Assembly (NCBI GenBank): GCA_964460345.1
Contig: CAYWRO010000025.1
Span: 1 to 46,960 of the forward strand
Direction: 5' to 3'
Source of the DNA: CAYWRO01 sp964460345
Lineage (GTDB): Bacteria > Planctomycetota > Phycisphaerae > Phycisphaerales > UBA1924
Length of the DNA stretch: 46,960 nucleotides
In this document: positions 9,485-18,500 of the stretch, one piece after another
Numbering within the stretch: the stretch's first letter is position 1
Layout: the number at the start of each line of letters is the position of its first letter
Translations under genes and position numbers: made by a program
The notes under the pieces: generated by a model
Told to the model about the DNA's origin: nothing
The model's input: only the letters and a program-made list of their open reading frames with translations
Databases searched by the model: none

Positions 9485-9544
9485 GTGTACATCAAAGCAC
9501 TCAAAGACAGTTTCGTGGGTTGGGGGGGATGAAGGAGAGGCATC

Positions 9545-10288
9545 ATGACCGGTCAGATCACGCCAGAAGCCACCGTTGGACAACTCGTGACCGAACGCCC
9601 GGCCCGGTCGCGGGTGTTTGAGGCCCTCGCCATCGACTATTGCTGCGGTGGAAAGCTGCCGCTGGCCGCGGCGTGCGAGAAGCGGGGTCTGGACACGCGA
9701 ACGGTTATCGGCCTGCTCGAGGAGGCGGACATCAAGAGCGAGAGCATCGGCGTTGTCGACGCAAGCGCCATGACGCTGAAGGAACTGGCGGACCACATTG
9801 TCCAGGCGCATCACGACTTCCTCCGGGAGGAGTTGCCGCGGCTCGACGCCATCACCGAGAAGGTCTTCCGGGTTCACGGTGAACATGAGCCGCGGTTGAA
9901 GAATGTGCGCGAGGCGTTCGTGGAACTCAAGGACGAGATGCTCAGCCACATGGCCAAGGAAGAGCATGTGCTGTTCCCCATGATCAGGAAGATGGAAGAG
10001 ACGGGGGCGGCACAATCCTGCTGCGGTGGGACACTCGCCAAACCGATCGAGCAGATGGAGGCGGAGCACACGCATTCCGGGGATGCGCTGGAAACGATGC
10101 GGCGCGCCACCGACGGATACCTTCCGCCGACCTGGGCGTGCAACACGTATCGGGCCATGCTCGATGGGCTGGCGCGGTTGGAGCGAGATATGCACCAGCA
10201 TGTGCACAAGGAGAACAACGTGCTGTTCCCGCGTGCGCTCCAGCTTGAGGCGCAGATCATGTCGGAGAACGGGCAAGGGTGCTGCTGA
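9545..10288 (+). CDS. ric: Iron-sulfur cluster repair di-iron protein (RIC/YtfE/ScdA)
   Basis: A 247-residue protein with the complete RIC layout. An N-terminal DUF542/ScdA-N domain (about 1-60) has the DYCCGG cysteine motif. A hemerythrin-like di-iron domain follows, with QAHHDFLREELPRL, HMAKEEHVLFPMI, EAEHTHSGDAL and HQHVHKENNVLFPR. It repairs Fe-S clusters damaged by NO or oxidative stress. An extra CCGG-like site (QSCCGG, mid-protein) and a terminal GCC are also present. The ribosome site AAGGAGAGG precedes the ATG. It heads the rightward set leading to nosZ and is probably under Rrf2 control. Confidence 0.93.
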   Translation: MTGQITPEATVGQLVTERPARSRVFEALAIDYCCGGKLPLAAACEKRGLDTRTVIGLLEEADIKSESIGVVDASAMTLKELADHIVQAHHDFLREELPRLDAITEKVFRVHGEHEPRLKNVREAFVELKDEMLSHMAKEEHVLFPMIRKMEETGAAQSCCGGTLAKPIEQMEAEHTHSGDALETMRRATDGYLPPTWACNTYRAMLDGLARLERDMHQHVHKENNVLFPRALQLEAQIMSENGQGCC

Positions 10289-10336
10289 GTCTTTGGAGAC
10301 AGTTGCACGCAGGCTAACTCGACAGGGAGCGTGGCG

Positions 10337-10888
10337 ATGGCGGTGCAGTTGGGAAGCCGGGGTCAGGCAGACTTTTCAGAGCCGATCGAACTGATGGTGG
10401 ACTGCCACCGCCGGATCGAGCAGTTTCTGCGAGTGCTGGAGCGGGTAGCCGAGACGTGCGCCGGGGAGTTGAGCGGGGAGGAGCGCCGCGCGCTGGAGTC
10501 CGCCCTCCGCTATTTCCGCGAGGCCGCGCCCCGCCACGCCGCAGATGAAGAAGAATCACTTCTGCCACGCTTACGGACGCTGGAACGACCGGACCTGGAG
10601 GAGCTACTCGTGAAAGCGGATCGAATCGAAGAAGAGCACCGTCGGGCAGAGGCGCTGCATGAGCGAGTGGATGCTTGCGGGCGCATATGGCTGGAACGCG
10701 GGGCGATCGGCGATGCAACGCGAGCACAGATGCAACGTGACCTTAAGGCTCTCCGCAAGCTCTATACGGGACACATCGCCTTCGAAGAGGAACAACTGTT
10801 CCCCGCCGCGGCGGAAGTGCTCGACTCGGTCGAACTCGCCGGGGTCGGTCGCGAGATGGCGGCGCGGCGGGGTGTGATGCGCGAGTGA
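10337..10888 (+). CDS. Hemerythrin HHE domain protein downstream of ric
   Basis: A 183-residue soluble protein with HHE-type ligand stretches: MVDCHRRIEQFL, HAADEEESLLPRL, EEHRRAEALHERV and HIAFEEEQLFPAA. Likely a di-iron NO/O2-binding or sensing protein. The ATG at 10337 is preferred over a GTG two codons earlier because AGGGAG then lies seven bases upstream. It follows ric by 48 bp and is distinct from the hemerythrin protein on the other side of the regulator. Confidence 0.82.
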   Translation: MAVQLGSRGQADFSEPIELMVDCHRRIEQFLRVLERVAETCAGELSGEERRALESALRYFREAAPRHAADEEESLLPRLRTLERPDLEELLVKADRIEEEHRRAEALHERVDACGRIWLERGAIGDATRAQMQRDLKALRKLYTGHIAFEEEQLFPAAAEVLDSVELAGVGREMAARRGVMRE

Positions 10889-10952
10889 CGTCGGCGGATT
10901 TTTTTTAGTCATTGAGGATTTCCTTATCTTCTTGTCTTGACTGAGAGACACC
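10889..10952 (+). promoter_or_regulatory. AT-rich gap before the cytochrome-nos genes, possible promoter region
   Basis: A 64-bp gap with a T8 tract (10899-10906) and unusually AT-rich sequence for this genome. It may carry a separate promoter for the cytochrome c-nosZ part. No convincing -35/-10 pair and no FNR/NnrR-type TTGAT-N4-ATCAA box could be found by eye. Confidence 0.35.
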
Positions 10953-11801
10953 ATGAGCACCGCAATTGAACGAAACGCATCTCCTGACCCGTACAAGTGG
11001 CGAGCGGTCCTGTTCGCCAGCGTGATCCTGACGACGCTCCCCGCCACCTTCGGCCTGATGTTGACCATGGACCCCGAGGTCCCTCCGGACCCGGTCGCAG
11101 CGGCGGCCGAGCGCCTCGGCGTCGACCGCTTCTCGCTTCTGGCCGGAGGAGAGGTGTTTCAGACCTCGTGTGCGACCTGCCACGGCCCAGAGGGGCAGGG
11201 CGTGCCGCGGCTCGGCAAGCCGCTGAAGAACAGCGCCTTTGTGCAATCCAATACGGATGAGGAACTGCTGGCCGTCATCCGCGACGGACGCGGTCCGGCC
11301 GATCCGGGGAACACGACGGGGATGCTGATGCCGCCGCGGGGGGCCAACCCCCGGCTGTCGGATGCACGGCTCATCGACGTGGTGGGTTACCTGCGGATGC
11401 TGCAGGAGCCGGGCGCCCCCCTCGTCAGCATGGAGGCCTGGGAGCGACCACCGGCGGTCTCAACCGGAACTGCATCCCAGCCAGGTGCAGATGCGGCCGC
11501 GTCGCTGGCGGATGCTATCGGTCGGCATGCGTTCGTGACGTCGTGCTCCGCGTGTCACGGCGAACGGGGCGAGGGGTTGGACGGGCTTGGCAAGCCGCTG
11601 GCCGGCAGCGAGTTCGTGCAATCAAAGACGGATGCGGAGTTGACCACCTTTGTGAAGCAGGGACGCCCGATCTGGGACGCGGAGAACACAACGGGACTGG
11701 ACATGCCGCCCAAGGGTGGAAATCCGGCGTTGGGGGACGCCGAACTGGCGGAGATCATCCAGTTCATTCGGACCTTGCAGCCATCTGCGGGGGATGCCTG
11801 A
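10953..11801 (+). CDS. Diheme cytochrome c, probable electron donor to NosZ
   Basis: A 282-residue protein with an N-terminal membrane anchor (about residues 19-39) and two class I cytochrome c domains. Heme sites are CATCH (about residue 73) and CSACH (about residue 197). Each is followed by an axial-methionine candidate in MLMPPRG and LDMPPKG. The halves are alike (LGKPLKNSAFVQSNTDEELL against LGKPLAGSEFVQSKTDAELT), so the gene arose by internal duplication. It probably acts in the periplasm, passing electrons from the quinol-cytochrome chain to nitrous oxide reductase. nosZ starts 77 bp later. Confidence 0.88.
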   Translation: MSTAIERNASPDPYKWRAVLFASVILTTLPATFGLMLTMDPEVPPDPVAAAAERLGVDRFSLLAGGEVFQTSCATCHGPEGQGVPRLGKPLKNSAFVQSNTDEELLAVIRDGRGPADPGNTTGMLMPPRGANPRLSDARLIDVVGYLRMLQEPGAPLVSMEAWERPPAVSTGTASQPGADAAASLADAIGRHAFVTSCSACHGERGEGLDGLGKPLAGSEFVQSKTDAELTTFVKQGRPIWDAENTTGLDMPPKGGNPALGDAELAEIIQFIRTLQPSAGDA

Positions 11802-11878
11802 GAGCCGGGCGAACAGAATGCCGGCCGCCTGTAGCGCCGGCTCAACAAAGGCCTCTTTACTTTCAAAGGAAGGTAGCA

Positions 11879-13888
11879 ATGCAGGCGCACATGAGTTTCG
11901 GAAGCGTTTGTGCTGGCGTAGCGGCGGCCGCGCTGCTGGGCGTTGGAGCCGGATCGGCTTCGGCTCAATCGATGGCCGATGTGCAGAAAGCAGCCGCTGC
12001 GCGTGGCCTGACGACCGCGGACCTGATGGCGGCCGCTAAGACGTACACGCCGAGCGGGCAGAAGGATGAGTTCCTGATGTTCGCCTCCGGCGGGCACAGC
12101 GGCCAGGTTTTCGTGATTGGTGTCCCATCGATGCGAATGCTGCGCAGCATCGCCGTGTTTACACCGGAGCCGTGGCAGGGATGGGGCTATGGCGTCGGCG
12201 GAGAGATCCTGGCCGAGGGGCACGTCAAGGGCAAGGAGAACCTGTGGGGCGACACGCATCACCCGGCGCTGTCTGAGACGGCCGGTGACTATGACGGCCA
12301 GTATCTCTTCATCAACGACAAGATCAACGCCCGTGTCGGTGTGATCGACCTGCGTGACTTCGAAACCAAGCAGATCGTGAAGAACCCCCTCACGCTGAGC
12401 AACCATGGCCTGTGCGTGACGCCGGATACAGAGTACGTCGTAGAAAGCGCGCAGTACGGCTCTCCCTGGGGATCGCAGTACGCGCCGATGAGCGGATATG
12501 AACAGACGCACCGTGGGTCAGTGATCTTCTGGAAGTTCGATCGCAAACGCGGCCGCATCGACAAGGGCCAGTCCTTCGCGATGGAACTCCCCCCCTACTG
12601 GCAGGACCTGGTGGATGCCGGCAAGCTGGCCAGCGATGGCTACCTGTTCATCAACTCGTTGAACACGGAATTGGCGACGGGCGGCATCGAGCAGAAGAAG
12701 CCGCCGTTTGAAGCCGGGGCGAGCCGCAACGCCACGGACTACCTTCACATCATCGACTGGAAGAAGGCGGAGCAGGTCTACAAGGCCGGAACAGTCGAAC
12801 AGATCGAAGGCTTCCCTGTCATCACCCTGGAGACATCGATCGCTCAAGGCCTGCTTCACCTGACGCCGGAGCCGCGCAGCCCCCATGGGGTGGATGTGGC
12901 GCCGAAGGGAGACTTCATCGTCGTCTCGGGCAAGCTGGACCCGCACGTGACGATCTACTCAATGGCGAAGGTCAAGGATGCGATCGCCAGGAAAACGTAC
13001 TCCGGGACGGACAAGTACGGGATTCCCATTCTGGACTATGACGCGGTCCGCGAGGCACAGGTGGAAGTGGGCCTCGGCCCGCTGCACACGCAGTTCGGCC
13101 CTGACGGGTACGCGTACACCTCCCTGTTCCTTGATTCGGCCGTGGCACGCTGGACGCTCGGCGGGGCGTATGGGAAGGGAACGCCGGAGCCGGACTGGAC
13201 GCTCGCGGCCAAGACGCCGATCCAGTACAACGTCGGCCACCTCGGCACGGTTGGAGGGGACACCGTCAACCCGCTGGGCCAGTACCTGATCTCCTTCAAC
13301 AAGTGGTCGGTGGATCGCTTTTTCCCGACTGGTCCGCTGCTGCCGCAAAACTTCCAGTTGATGGACATCTCGGAGCCGGGCGCGACGATGCCGGTGCTTT
13401 ATGACATGCCAATCGGCGTGGGAGAGCCGCACTACGCGCAGATCATCAAGGCCGACAAGGTCAAGTCGTGGTCAATCTACCCGGAGGTCGGCTGGGATCC
13501 ACACACACAGATGATGGACCCAATGGCGCCCAAGAAGGGCAACGAGCGCATCGTGCGGAGCGAGGGCCGCGTTGAGATCTACCAGACCGTGGTCCGCAGC
13601 CACTTCAACCCTGAACACATCACGGTGAAGCAGGGCGACACGGTTGTGTGGCGTGTCACGAACATCGAGCGCGCCGTGGATGCGACCCATGGCTTTGCGG
13701 TGCCGGCTTACAACGTCTCGGCGAGCCTGGAGCCGGGCGAGACCGTGACAGTCGAGTTTGTCGCCGACACGCCAGGGACGTTCCCGTTCTACTGCTCGGA
13801 GTTCTGTTCAGCGCTGCATCTGGAGATGATGGGGTACCTCATGGTCGAACCTGCTGGACCTGGGACCGCGGCTAGCGCCTCTGAATAA
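11879..13888 (+). CDS. nosZ: Nitrous oxide reductase, clade II (Sec-dependent)
   Basis: A 669-residue periplasmic copper enzyme reducing N2O to N2. The N-terminus is a Sec-type signal (AAAALLGVGAGSASAQS) without twin arginines, and the CuZ motif reads DTHHPALS: both mark the atypical clade II. Further CuZ histidines appear in LSNHGLC, SPHGVDV, PLHTQFG, NVGHLGT and GEPHYAQ. The C-terminal cupredoxin domain has the full CuA set: VDATHGF and CSEFCSALHLEMMGY. The ATG at 11879 follows AAAGGAAGG; the frame is open further upstream but overlaps the cytochrome gene. Nothing essential is missing, so activity is expected given the maturation genes downstream. Confidence 0.97.
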   Translation: MQAHMSFGSVCAGVAAAALLGVGAGSASAQSMADVQKAAAARGLTTADLMAAAKTYTPSGQKDEFLMFASGGHSGQVFVIGVPSMRMLRSIAVFTPEPWQGWGYGVGGEILAEGHVKGKENLWGDTHHPALSETAGDYDGQYLFINDKINARVGVIDLRDFETKQIVKNPLTLSNHGLCVTPDTEYVVESAQYGSPWGSQYAPMSGYEQTHRGSVIFWKFDRKRGRIDKGQSFAMELPPYWQDLVDAGKLASDGYLFINSLNTELATGGIEQKKPPFEAGASRNATDYLHIIDWKKAEQVYKAGTVEQIEGFPVITLETSIAQGLLHLTPEPRSPHGVDVAPKGDFIVVSGKLDPHVTIYSMAKVKDAIARKTYSGTDKYGIPILDYDAVREAQVEVGLGPLHTQFGPDGYAYTSLFLDSAVARWTLGGAYGKGTPEPDWTLAAKTPIQYNVGHLGTVGGDTVNPLGQYLISFNKWSVDRFFPTGPLLPQNFQLMDISEPGATMPVLYDMPIGVGEPHYAQIIKADKVKSWSIYPEVGWDPHTQMMDPMAPKKGNERIVRSEGRVEIYQTVVRSHFNPEHITVKQGDTVVWRVTNIERAVDATHGFAVPAYNVSASLEPGETVTVEFVADTPGTFPFYCSEFCSALHLEMMGYLMVEPAGPGTAASASE

Positions 13889-13970
13889 GCCACTTCACGC
13901 TTGCCCGCGTCGGCTTGAAAGGGCCGGCGTGGGGCTTGGTCTCCATCTCCATCGCCTGAGGACTGACGCA

Positions 13971-14633
13971 ATGACCGGCGAAGCAATTGAACGGATGATC
14001 GGCCCCCGCGTACCCATCGAGGAGTTGCGGCGCCGCGGCCTTCGCTATGGCGCCCCGGGTCTCCTTCTCCTTGCCGCTCGGGTTCTAATCCTGGCATCCC
14101 TGTTCCTTCCGTACTGGCACATGGAACTTGTCGCGCCGCAGTATCCGGACAACCTGCACCTGACCGCGTACGTGAACCATCTGGCGGGGGACGTGGCTGA
14201 GATTGACAACCTCAACCACTACATCGGTATGCGCTCTCTCCATGAGGCGGCGCAGCTCGAACGCCGATTCGGCGTGTTCGTCCTCATCGGGTTGGCGGTG
14301 CTGCTTGAGCTTGCCGCATGGGTGCACAACAGATGGGCGGCGCTGCTCGTATTGCCGGCGGCATCCTTCCCGGCCGTGTTCCTGATTGATCTTCACCTGT
14401 GGATGAGTCACTTCGGGCAGAACCTCGACCCCGAGGCGCCGCTGTCGTCCGCCATTGAGCCGTTCGTGCCCCCCATCCTCGGCACCGGCGGCATCGGGCA
14501 GTTCGAGACTGTCGCCAGCGCCGGCGTCGGCCTGATCATGGCGACCGTCGCATCCTGCCTGATGCTCGCCGCCCTGTTCTTCCATCGCCGCGCCTACAAG
14601 CCACTGATCGATGCGAAAGGGCGCAGCACATGA
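13971..14633 (+). CDS. NosB-like integral membrane protein of the nos cluster
   Basis: A 220-residue protein with about four to five hydrophobic segments (near residues 27-46, 98-116, 121-140 and 185-203) and a conserved-looking periplasmic stretch YPDNLHLTAYVNHLAGDVAEI and NHYIGM between the first two. It has no recognised enzyme motif. A membrane protein between nosZ and nosD is usual in clade II clusters, where it is called NosB; the assignment rests on position and topology. GAGGA precedes the ATG, and its stop overlaps the nosD start (ATGA), showing translational coupling. Confidence 0.65.
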   Translation: MTGEAIERMIGPRVPIEELRRRGLRYGAPGLLLLAARVLILASLFLPYWHMELVAPQYPDNLHLTAYVNHLAGDVAEIDNLNHYIGMRSLHEAAQLERRFGVFVLIGLAVLLELAAWVHNRWAALLVLPAASFPAVFLIDLHLWMSHFGQNLDPEAPLSSAIEPFVPPILGTGGIGQFETVASAGVGLIMATVASCLMLAALFFHRRAYKPLIDAKGRST

Positions 14634-16057
14634 CACCGATGCATGCTCGCCTCTGGGTCGTCTGGGCAGTGTTGCTCGCGGCAACACACGGCGTTGTGGC
14701 GACGACCGTCACAGGCCCTGCCCTGCGCCCGGCCGCGGAGATCGAGGCGCTCATTGCAGCGGCGCCGGAGGGCGGGCTCGTGGAGGTGCCCGCAGGGGCT
14801 TACGCGGGTCCCCTGCGGATCGATCGCCCGGTCATTCTGGAAGGACGGGAACGCGTTACGATCGACGGAGGCGGCACGGGAACCGTCGTCGAAATCCATG
14901 CTGCCAACGTGACCTTCCGCGGCTTCACCGTCCGCGGAAGCGGGTCGAGCGTGGATCAGGAACCGGCGGGCATCCGCGCCGAGACCGGCCCGGTGGTAAT
15001 CGAGGGCAACCGCGTGGAGGATGCGCTCTTTGGCATCGACCTGCGGACGAGTTCCAATTCCATCGTTCGCGGGAACAGGGTCGTCGGGAAGCTTCTTGAG
15101 CCCGGCCGGCGCGGCGATGGGATCCGGCTCTGGTGGAGCAACGAGTGTGTGATCGCCGACAACCTGGTCCTTGACTCGCGCGACATGGTCTTCTGGTACT
15201 CCGAGAGTCTGCAGATTCGCGGCAATCACGTGCGACGCAGCCGCTACGGCCTGCACTTCATGTACAGCCACGACACGGTCCTCTCGCACAACACGCTGGA
15301 GGATAACTCGGTTGGCGTATACCTCATGTACAGCAATCGGATTACCGTTGCGGAGAACACGCTCCGCCGCAACCGCGGGCCGAGCGGTTACGGGCTCGGC
15401 CTGAAGGATTGTGACGACATCCTCGTCCAGCGCAACGCGATTGAGGCCAACCGTGTCGGCCTCTATGTCGACAACGCGCCCTCCTCGATGACCGCCATCG
15501 GCACGATTGCCGGCAATCTCATCGCCTTCAACGAGCTTGGGATGCTGATCACCCCCAACACAAGGCGGAACACGATCTCCGGCAACGGCTTCGTGGAGAA
15601 TGAAGAACAGGTCGCCGTGCACGGCCGCGGCGAACTGAGCGGCAATGCCTTCGCCGGCCCGGCGCACGGCAACTATTGGTCTGACTACGCCGGTTTTGAT
15701 CGTGATCGGGACCGCATCGGCGATCTTCCCTACGAAGCACGCAATCTCTTTGAAAGCCTGCTCGCCCGCGAACCGAGTCTGCGCCTCTTCATCCACAGCC
15801 CGGCCCAGCGCGCCATCGAGTTCACCTCCCGCGCCCTGCCGGAGATGCGCCCGGAGCCGAAGTTCATCGATCCGCGGCCGCTGATGTCTCCCCCTCTTGT
15901 GCAGGGGGCCGCAGTCGACGGCAATCGCGCGACCCCGCCGGCCATGCTGGCGGCCAGCGCCGGCCTGCTCAGCTCCGCTGCCCTGCTGCTTGCCCTGAGC
16001 TGCCGCTCGCCACGCCACTCGCTCGCATCCCGCAGGACCACAGGAGCCCCCGCATGA
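14630..16057 (+). CDS. nosD: Nitrous oxide reductase maturation protein NosD (copper-processing beta-helix)
   Basis: A 475-residue exported protein: signal peptide (about 1-25), then a long right-handed beta-helix with CASH/NosD-type repeats (IEGNRVEDALFGIDLRTSSN, YGLHFMYSHDTVLSHNTLED, VGVYLMYSNRITVAENTL), then a C-terminal hydrophobic segment (about residues 440-460). NosD works with the NosFY transporter in supplying sulfur/copper for the CuZ centre of NosZ. It overlaps the genes on both sides by ATGA. The conserved GLHFMYSHD and HGNYWSDY blocks support NosD over a generic beta-helix protein. Confidence 0.92.
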   Translation: MTPMHARLWVVWAVLLAATHGVVATTVTGPALRPAAEIEALIAAAPEGGLVEVPAGAYAGPLRIDRPVILEGRERVTIDGGGTGTVVEIHAANVTFRGFTVRGSGSSVDQEPAGIRAETGPVVIEGNRVEDALFGIDLRTSSNSIVRGNRVVGKLLEPGRRGDGIRLWWSNECVIADNLVLDSRDMVFWYSESLQIRGNHVRRSRYGLHFMYSHDTVLSHNTLEDNSVGVYLMYSNRITVAENTLRRNRGPSGYGLGLKDCDDILVQRNAIEANRVGLYVDNAPSSMTAIGTIAGNLIAFNELGMLITPNTRRNTISGNGFVENEEQVAVHGRGELSGNAFAGPAHGNYWSDYAGFDRDRDRIGDLPYEARNLFESLLAREPSLRLFIHSPAQRAIEFTSRALPEMRPEPKFIDPRPLMSPPLVQGAAVDGNRATPPAMLAASAGLLSSAALLLALSCRSPRHSLASRRTTGAPA

Positions 16058-16947
16058 TCCACGCCGACGGAGTCACGAAGCGCTTCGGGCGGGCAATCGC
16101 CGTCAGCGACCTGACGCTGCACGTCCAAGCGGGAACAGCCCTGGCGCTGTGGGGCAGCAACGGGGCCGGCAAGACAACGTTCATCCGCTGCCTGCTCGGC
16201 ATCCTGCCATTCCGCGGCTCGGTCCGCGTCCACGGCCTCGACGTCCGGCGGCACGGCAAGCGCGTGCGGGGGCTGATCGGTTATGTCCCGCAGGAGCTCG
16301 CCTTCCACGACGACATGCGCCTTGGAACGGCGATGGCCTTCTTTGCGAAGCTGCGCGGCGCACCGCTAAAGGAGGCAGCCTCGCTCCTGGCCCGCGTCGG
16401 CCTCCGCGGCCACGAGGCCAAGCGTGTGCGCGATCTCTCCGGCGGTATGAAACAGCGGCTCGCGCTCGCCGTCGCCATGCTCGCCGACCCTCCCATCATC
16501 GTTCTCGACGAACCCACGTCAAACCTCGACGCCGATGGCCGCGGCGAAGTGGCGCACACGCTTCAAAGTCTTCGGCAAGACGGCAAGACGATCATTTTCG
16601 CCTCCCACCGGCCGGATGAAGTCTGCACGCTCGCCGACCGCGTGCTCGTCCTTGAGAAAGGACGCCTCCTTCGAGACACGACGCCTGAGGCGCTCTGGCC
16701 GGCGCATGGCGGTCGCCCCGGCGTGCAGACGATGCGGCTGCGCGTGAGCAACGTCAGCGAGACAACGGCCGCGGCGCTGCTTCGCGAAGCCGGGCACACC
16801 GTGAACCTGAACGGCCACGGCCTGTGTGTCGCCGTGCCGCGAGGCGAGAAGGCCGGGCCCATCAGCACGCTGTGCCGGTCGCGCATCGAGGTGCGCGACT
16901 TCGAGCTCGTCGACGACTTCCAGATCGACCCGGAGACCGACGCATGA
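16054..16947 (+). CDS. nosF: ABC transporter ATP-binding protein NosF
   Basis: A 297-residue ATPase with all motifs: Walker A GSNGAGKTT (34-42), Q-loop YVPQELAFHDDM, signature LSGGMKQR (about 129-136), Walker B IIVLDEP and switch histidine FASHRPDE. The C-terminal ~90 residues form an additional domain seen in NosF proteins. Paired with the permease NosY it energises transport for NosZ copper-site maturation. ATGA overlaps at both ends show it is translated as part of the nosBDFY block. Confidence 0.93.
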   Translation: MIHADGVTKRFGRAIAVSDLTLHVQAGTALALWGSNGAGKTTFIRCLLGILPFRGSVRVHGLDVRRHGKRVRGLIGYVPQELAFHDDMRLGTAMAFFAKLRGAPLKEAASLLARVGLRGHEAKRVRDLSGGMKQRLALAVAMLADPPIIVLDEPTSNLDADGRGEVAHTLQSLRQDGKTIIFASHRPDEVCTLADRVLVLEKGRLLRDTTPEALWPAHGGRPGVQTMRLRVSNVSETTAAALLREAGHTVNLNGHGLCVAVPRGEKAGPISTLCRSRIEVRDFELVDDFQIDPETDA

Positions 16948-17843
16948 CCGCCCTGGCTTCCACCCCAGCGCAGCCGACCCTGGCGCGCCCGCGCTCCGTG
17001 CGGCGTGCGCCCTCGCGACGCTCTAATGTCTTCGCCTTCGCGCGGCGAGAGCTGCGCGATGCGGTCGGCAGCCGCTGGTTCCTGCTGTATACAACCGCCT
17101 TCGCGACGCTCGCGGTCGCCGTGTCGTTCATGTCGCTGGCCGGCAGCGGGTCGCAGGGCTTCGCCGGGTTCGGCCGGACCGCCGCGGGCCTGCTCAACCT
17201 CGTTATGCTCATCGTTCCCTTGATGGCGCTCACGGCCGGGGCCGGCTCGATCTCCGGCGAGCGCGAACGCGGCACGCTGTTGTATCTGCTCGCGCAGCCT
17301 GTCTCGCGCCTTGAGATCCTTTTCGGTAAGTTCCTCGGCCTCTCGAGCGCCATCTGCGCCTCTCTCTGTCTCGGTTTCGGACTCAGCGCGGCCGTCCTGG
17401 CGTGGCGCGCCGGCGGCGCGGGGGCCGGGGCTTTCCTCATGCTCACCGCGTTCACGTGCCTGCTGGCCGTCGGCATGGTCGCGGTCGGCCTGCTCATCTC
17501 AACACTCTCCCGCAAGGGCTCCGTTGCAACAGGCGTGGCCTTATTCGTCTGGTTGTCGCTCGTCTTCCTGAGCGACCTCGGCCTGATGGCGGGCACGCTC
17601 GTCTTCAAGCTGCGTGTGCAGGAAGTTTTCGCGCTCGCCGTCCTCAACCCGCTGCAAGCCTTCAAGACCGGCGTCATCGTCACCATGAACGCATCGCTTG
17701 ACGTCCTCGGCCCGGCCGGTCTTTACGCCTCGCAGACGTATGGACGCGCCCTGCCGTGGATGCTTACCGGCGTCATGGTCGCGTGGGCCATCGGTGCGCT
17801 GGTTGCGGCGGGCGTGTGCTTCACTCGCCGCTCCCCCGTGTGA
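16944..17843 (+). CDS. nosY: ABC transporter permease NosY
   Basis: A 299-residue permease with six predicted membrane segments. An N-terminal cytoplasmic stretch (about 1-45, basic) leads into FARRELRDAVGSRWFLLYT, a typical ABC-2 start, followed by the ISGERERGTLLYLLAQPVSR loop that is a strong NosY/ABC-2 signature. It forms a NosFY2-type transporter with the preceding ATPase. It starts inside the nosF stop (ATGA). Confidence 0.9.
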   Translation: MTALASTPAQPTLARPRSVRRAPSRRSNVFAFARRELRDAVGSRWFLLYTTAFATLAVAVSFMSLAGSGSQGFAGFGRTAAGLLNLVMLIVPLMALTAGAGSISGERERGTLLYLLAQPVSRLEILFGKFLGLSSAICASLCLGFGLSAAVLAWRAGGAGAGAFLMLTAFTCLLAVGMVAVGLLISTLSRKGSVATGVALFVWLSLVFLSDLGLMAGTLVFKLRVQEVFALAVLNPLQAFKTGVIVTMNASLDVLGPAGLYASQTYGRALPWMLTGVMVAWAIGALVAAGVCFTRRSPV

Positions 17844-17876
17844 CTTCCGCGTTGCACCCGACCAGGATTATTCCGC

Positions 17877-18386
17877 ATGCACTCCCTTATACACCCATTT
17901 TCATGCGTTCGCCGCCGCCTGCTCCGGCCCGCCGCCGCCGCGCTCGCCGTCGCGACACTTCTTGCAGCATCATTTCTCATCCCCGGGTGCGATCGCCCCG
18001 ACCCCGCAGCGCCTCCGGAGATCACGTACGGCGTTTCCATCTGCGCCGACTGCGACATGATCATCAACGATGAACGTTTCGCCTCCGCCGTCATCATCCA
18101 GGACGCCCGCGGCGGGCCCGTCCCCCTCCTCTTTGACGATATCGGCGACCAGATCCGCTATGAACGCGCCCGCCCGGAGCTGACAATCCTCGCCCGCTGG
18201 GTGCACGACCACAACACACGCCAATGGCTCCGCGCCGAGTCCGCCCACTACATCCGCTCGCCCGACCTGCACACCCCCATGGCCTCCGGCATCGCCGCCT
18301 TCGCGACCGAGCCCGACGCCGAGGCCCTCGCCGGCACGCTGAAGACAGACGTCCTCGACTTCGCGACGGTGTGGCGGAGCGAGTAA
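17877..18386 (+). CDS. nosL: NosL family copper-binding lipoprotein
   Basis: A 169-residue lipoprotein: basic N-terminus, hydrophobic core and a lipobox ending at C38 (FLIPGC). The copper-site motif CADCDM (C56, C59, M61) is followed by IINDERFASAVI, typical of NosL, which hands Cu(I) to apo-NosZ. It lies 33 bp after nosY and closes the cluster; downstream is repeat DNA with no further nos gene. NosR and the NosG/H ferredoxin-type proteins were not found in the window. Confidence 0.9.
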   Translation: MHSLIHPFSCVRRRLLRPAAAALAVATLLAASFLIPGCDRPDPAAPPEITYGVSICADCDMIINDERFASAVIIQDARGGPVPLLFDDIGDQIRYERARPELTILARWVHDHNTRQWLRAESAHYIRSPDLHTPMASGIAAFATEPDAEALAGTLKTDVLDFATVWRSE

Positions 18387-18440
18387 GCTCCGCAGTCCCG
18401 GCCTCACGCAGAGGCGCACAGACGCGGGGGAGGGAGGATC

Positions 18441-18467
18441 CGCAGATTTCGCAGATGGCGCAGATTG
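18441..18467. repeat. Short 9-bp repeat (CGCAGATNN)3
   Basis: Three consecutive 9-mers: CGCAGATTT, CGCAGATGG, CGCAGATTG. Just upstream (18404-18430) is the related CACGCAGAGGCGCACAGACG. Such CGCAGA-rich runs are familiar intergenic repeats in several environmental phyla. It begins the non-coding repeat block after nosL. Confidence 0.6.
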
Positions 18468-18500
18468 GGGGAGGATGCGCGGCGATTGCCCCTGCCATCT

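Noticed and set aside
9479..9496. FNR/DNR-type box near GGTCAAGTGTACATCAAA
   Set aside because: Only one half-site (ATCAA) fits; the other half does not match TTGAT.
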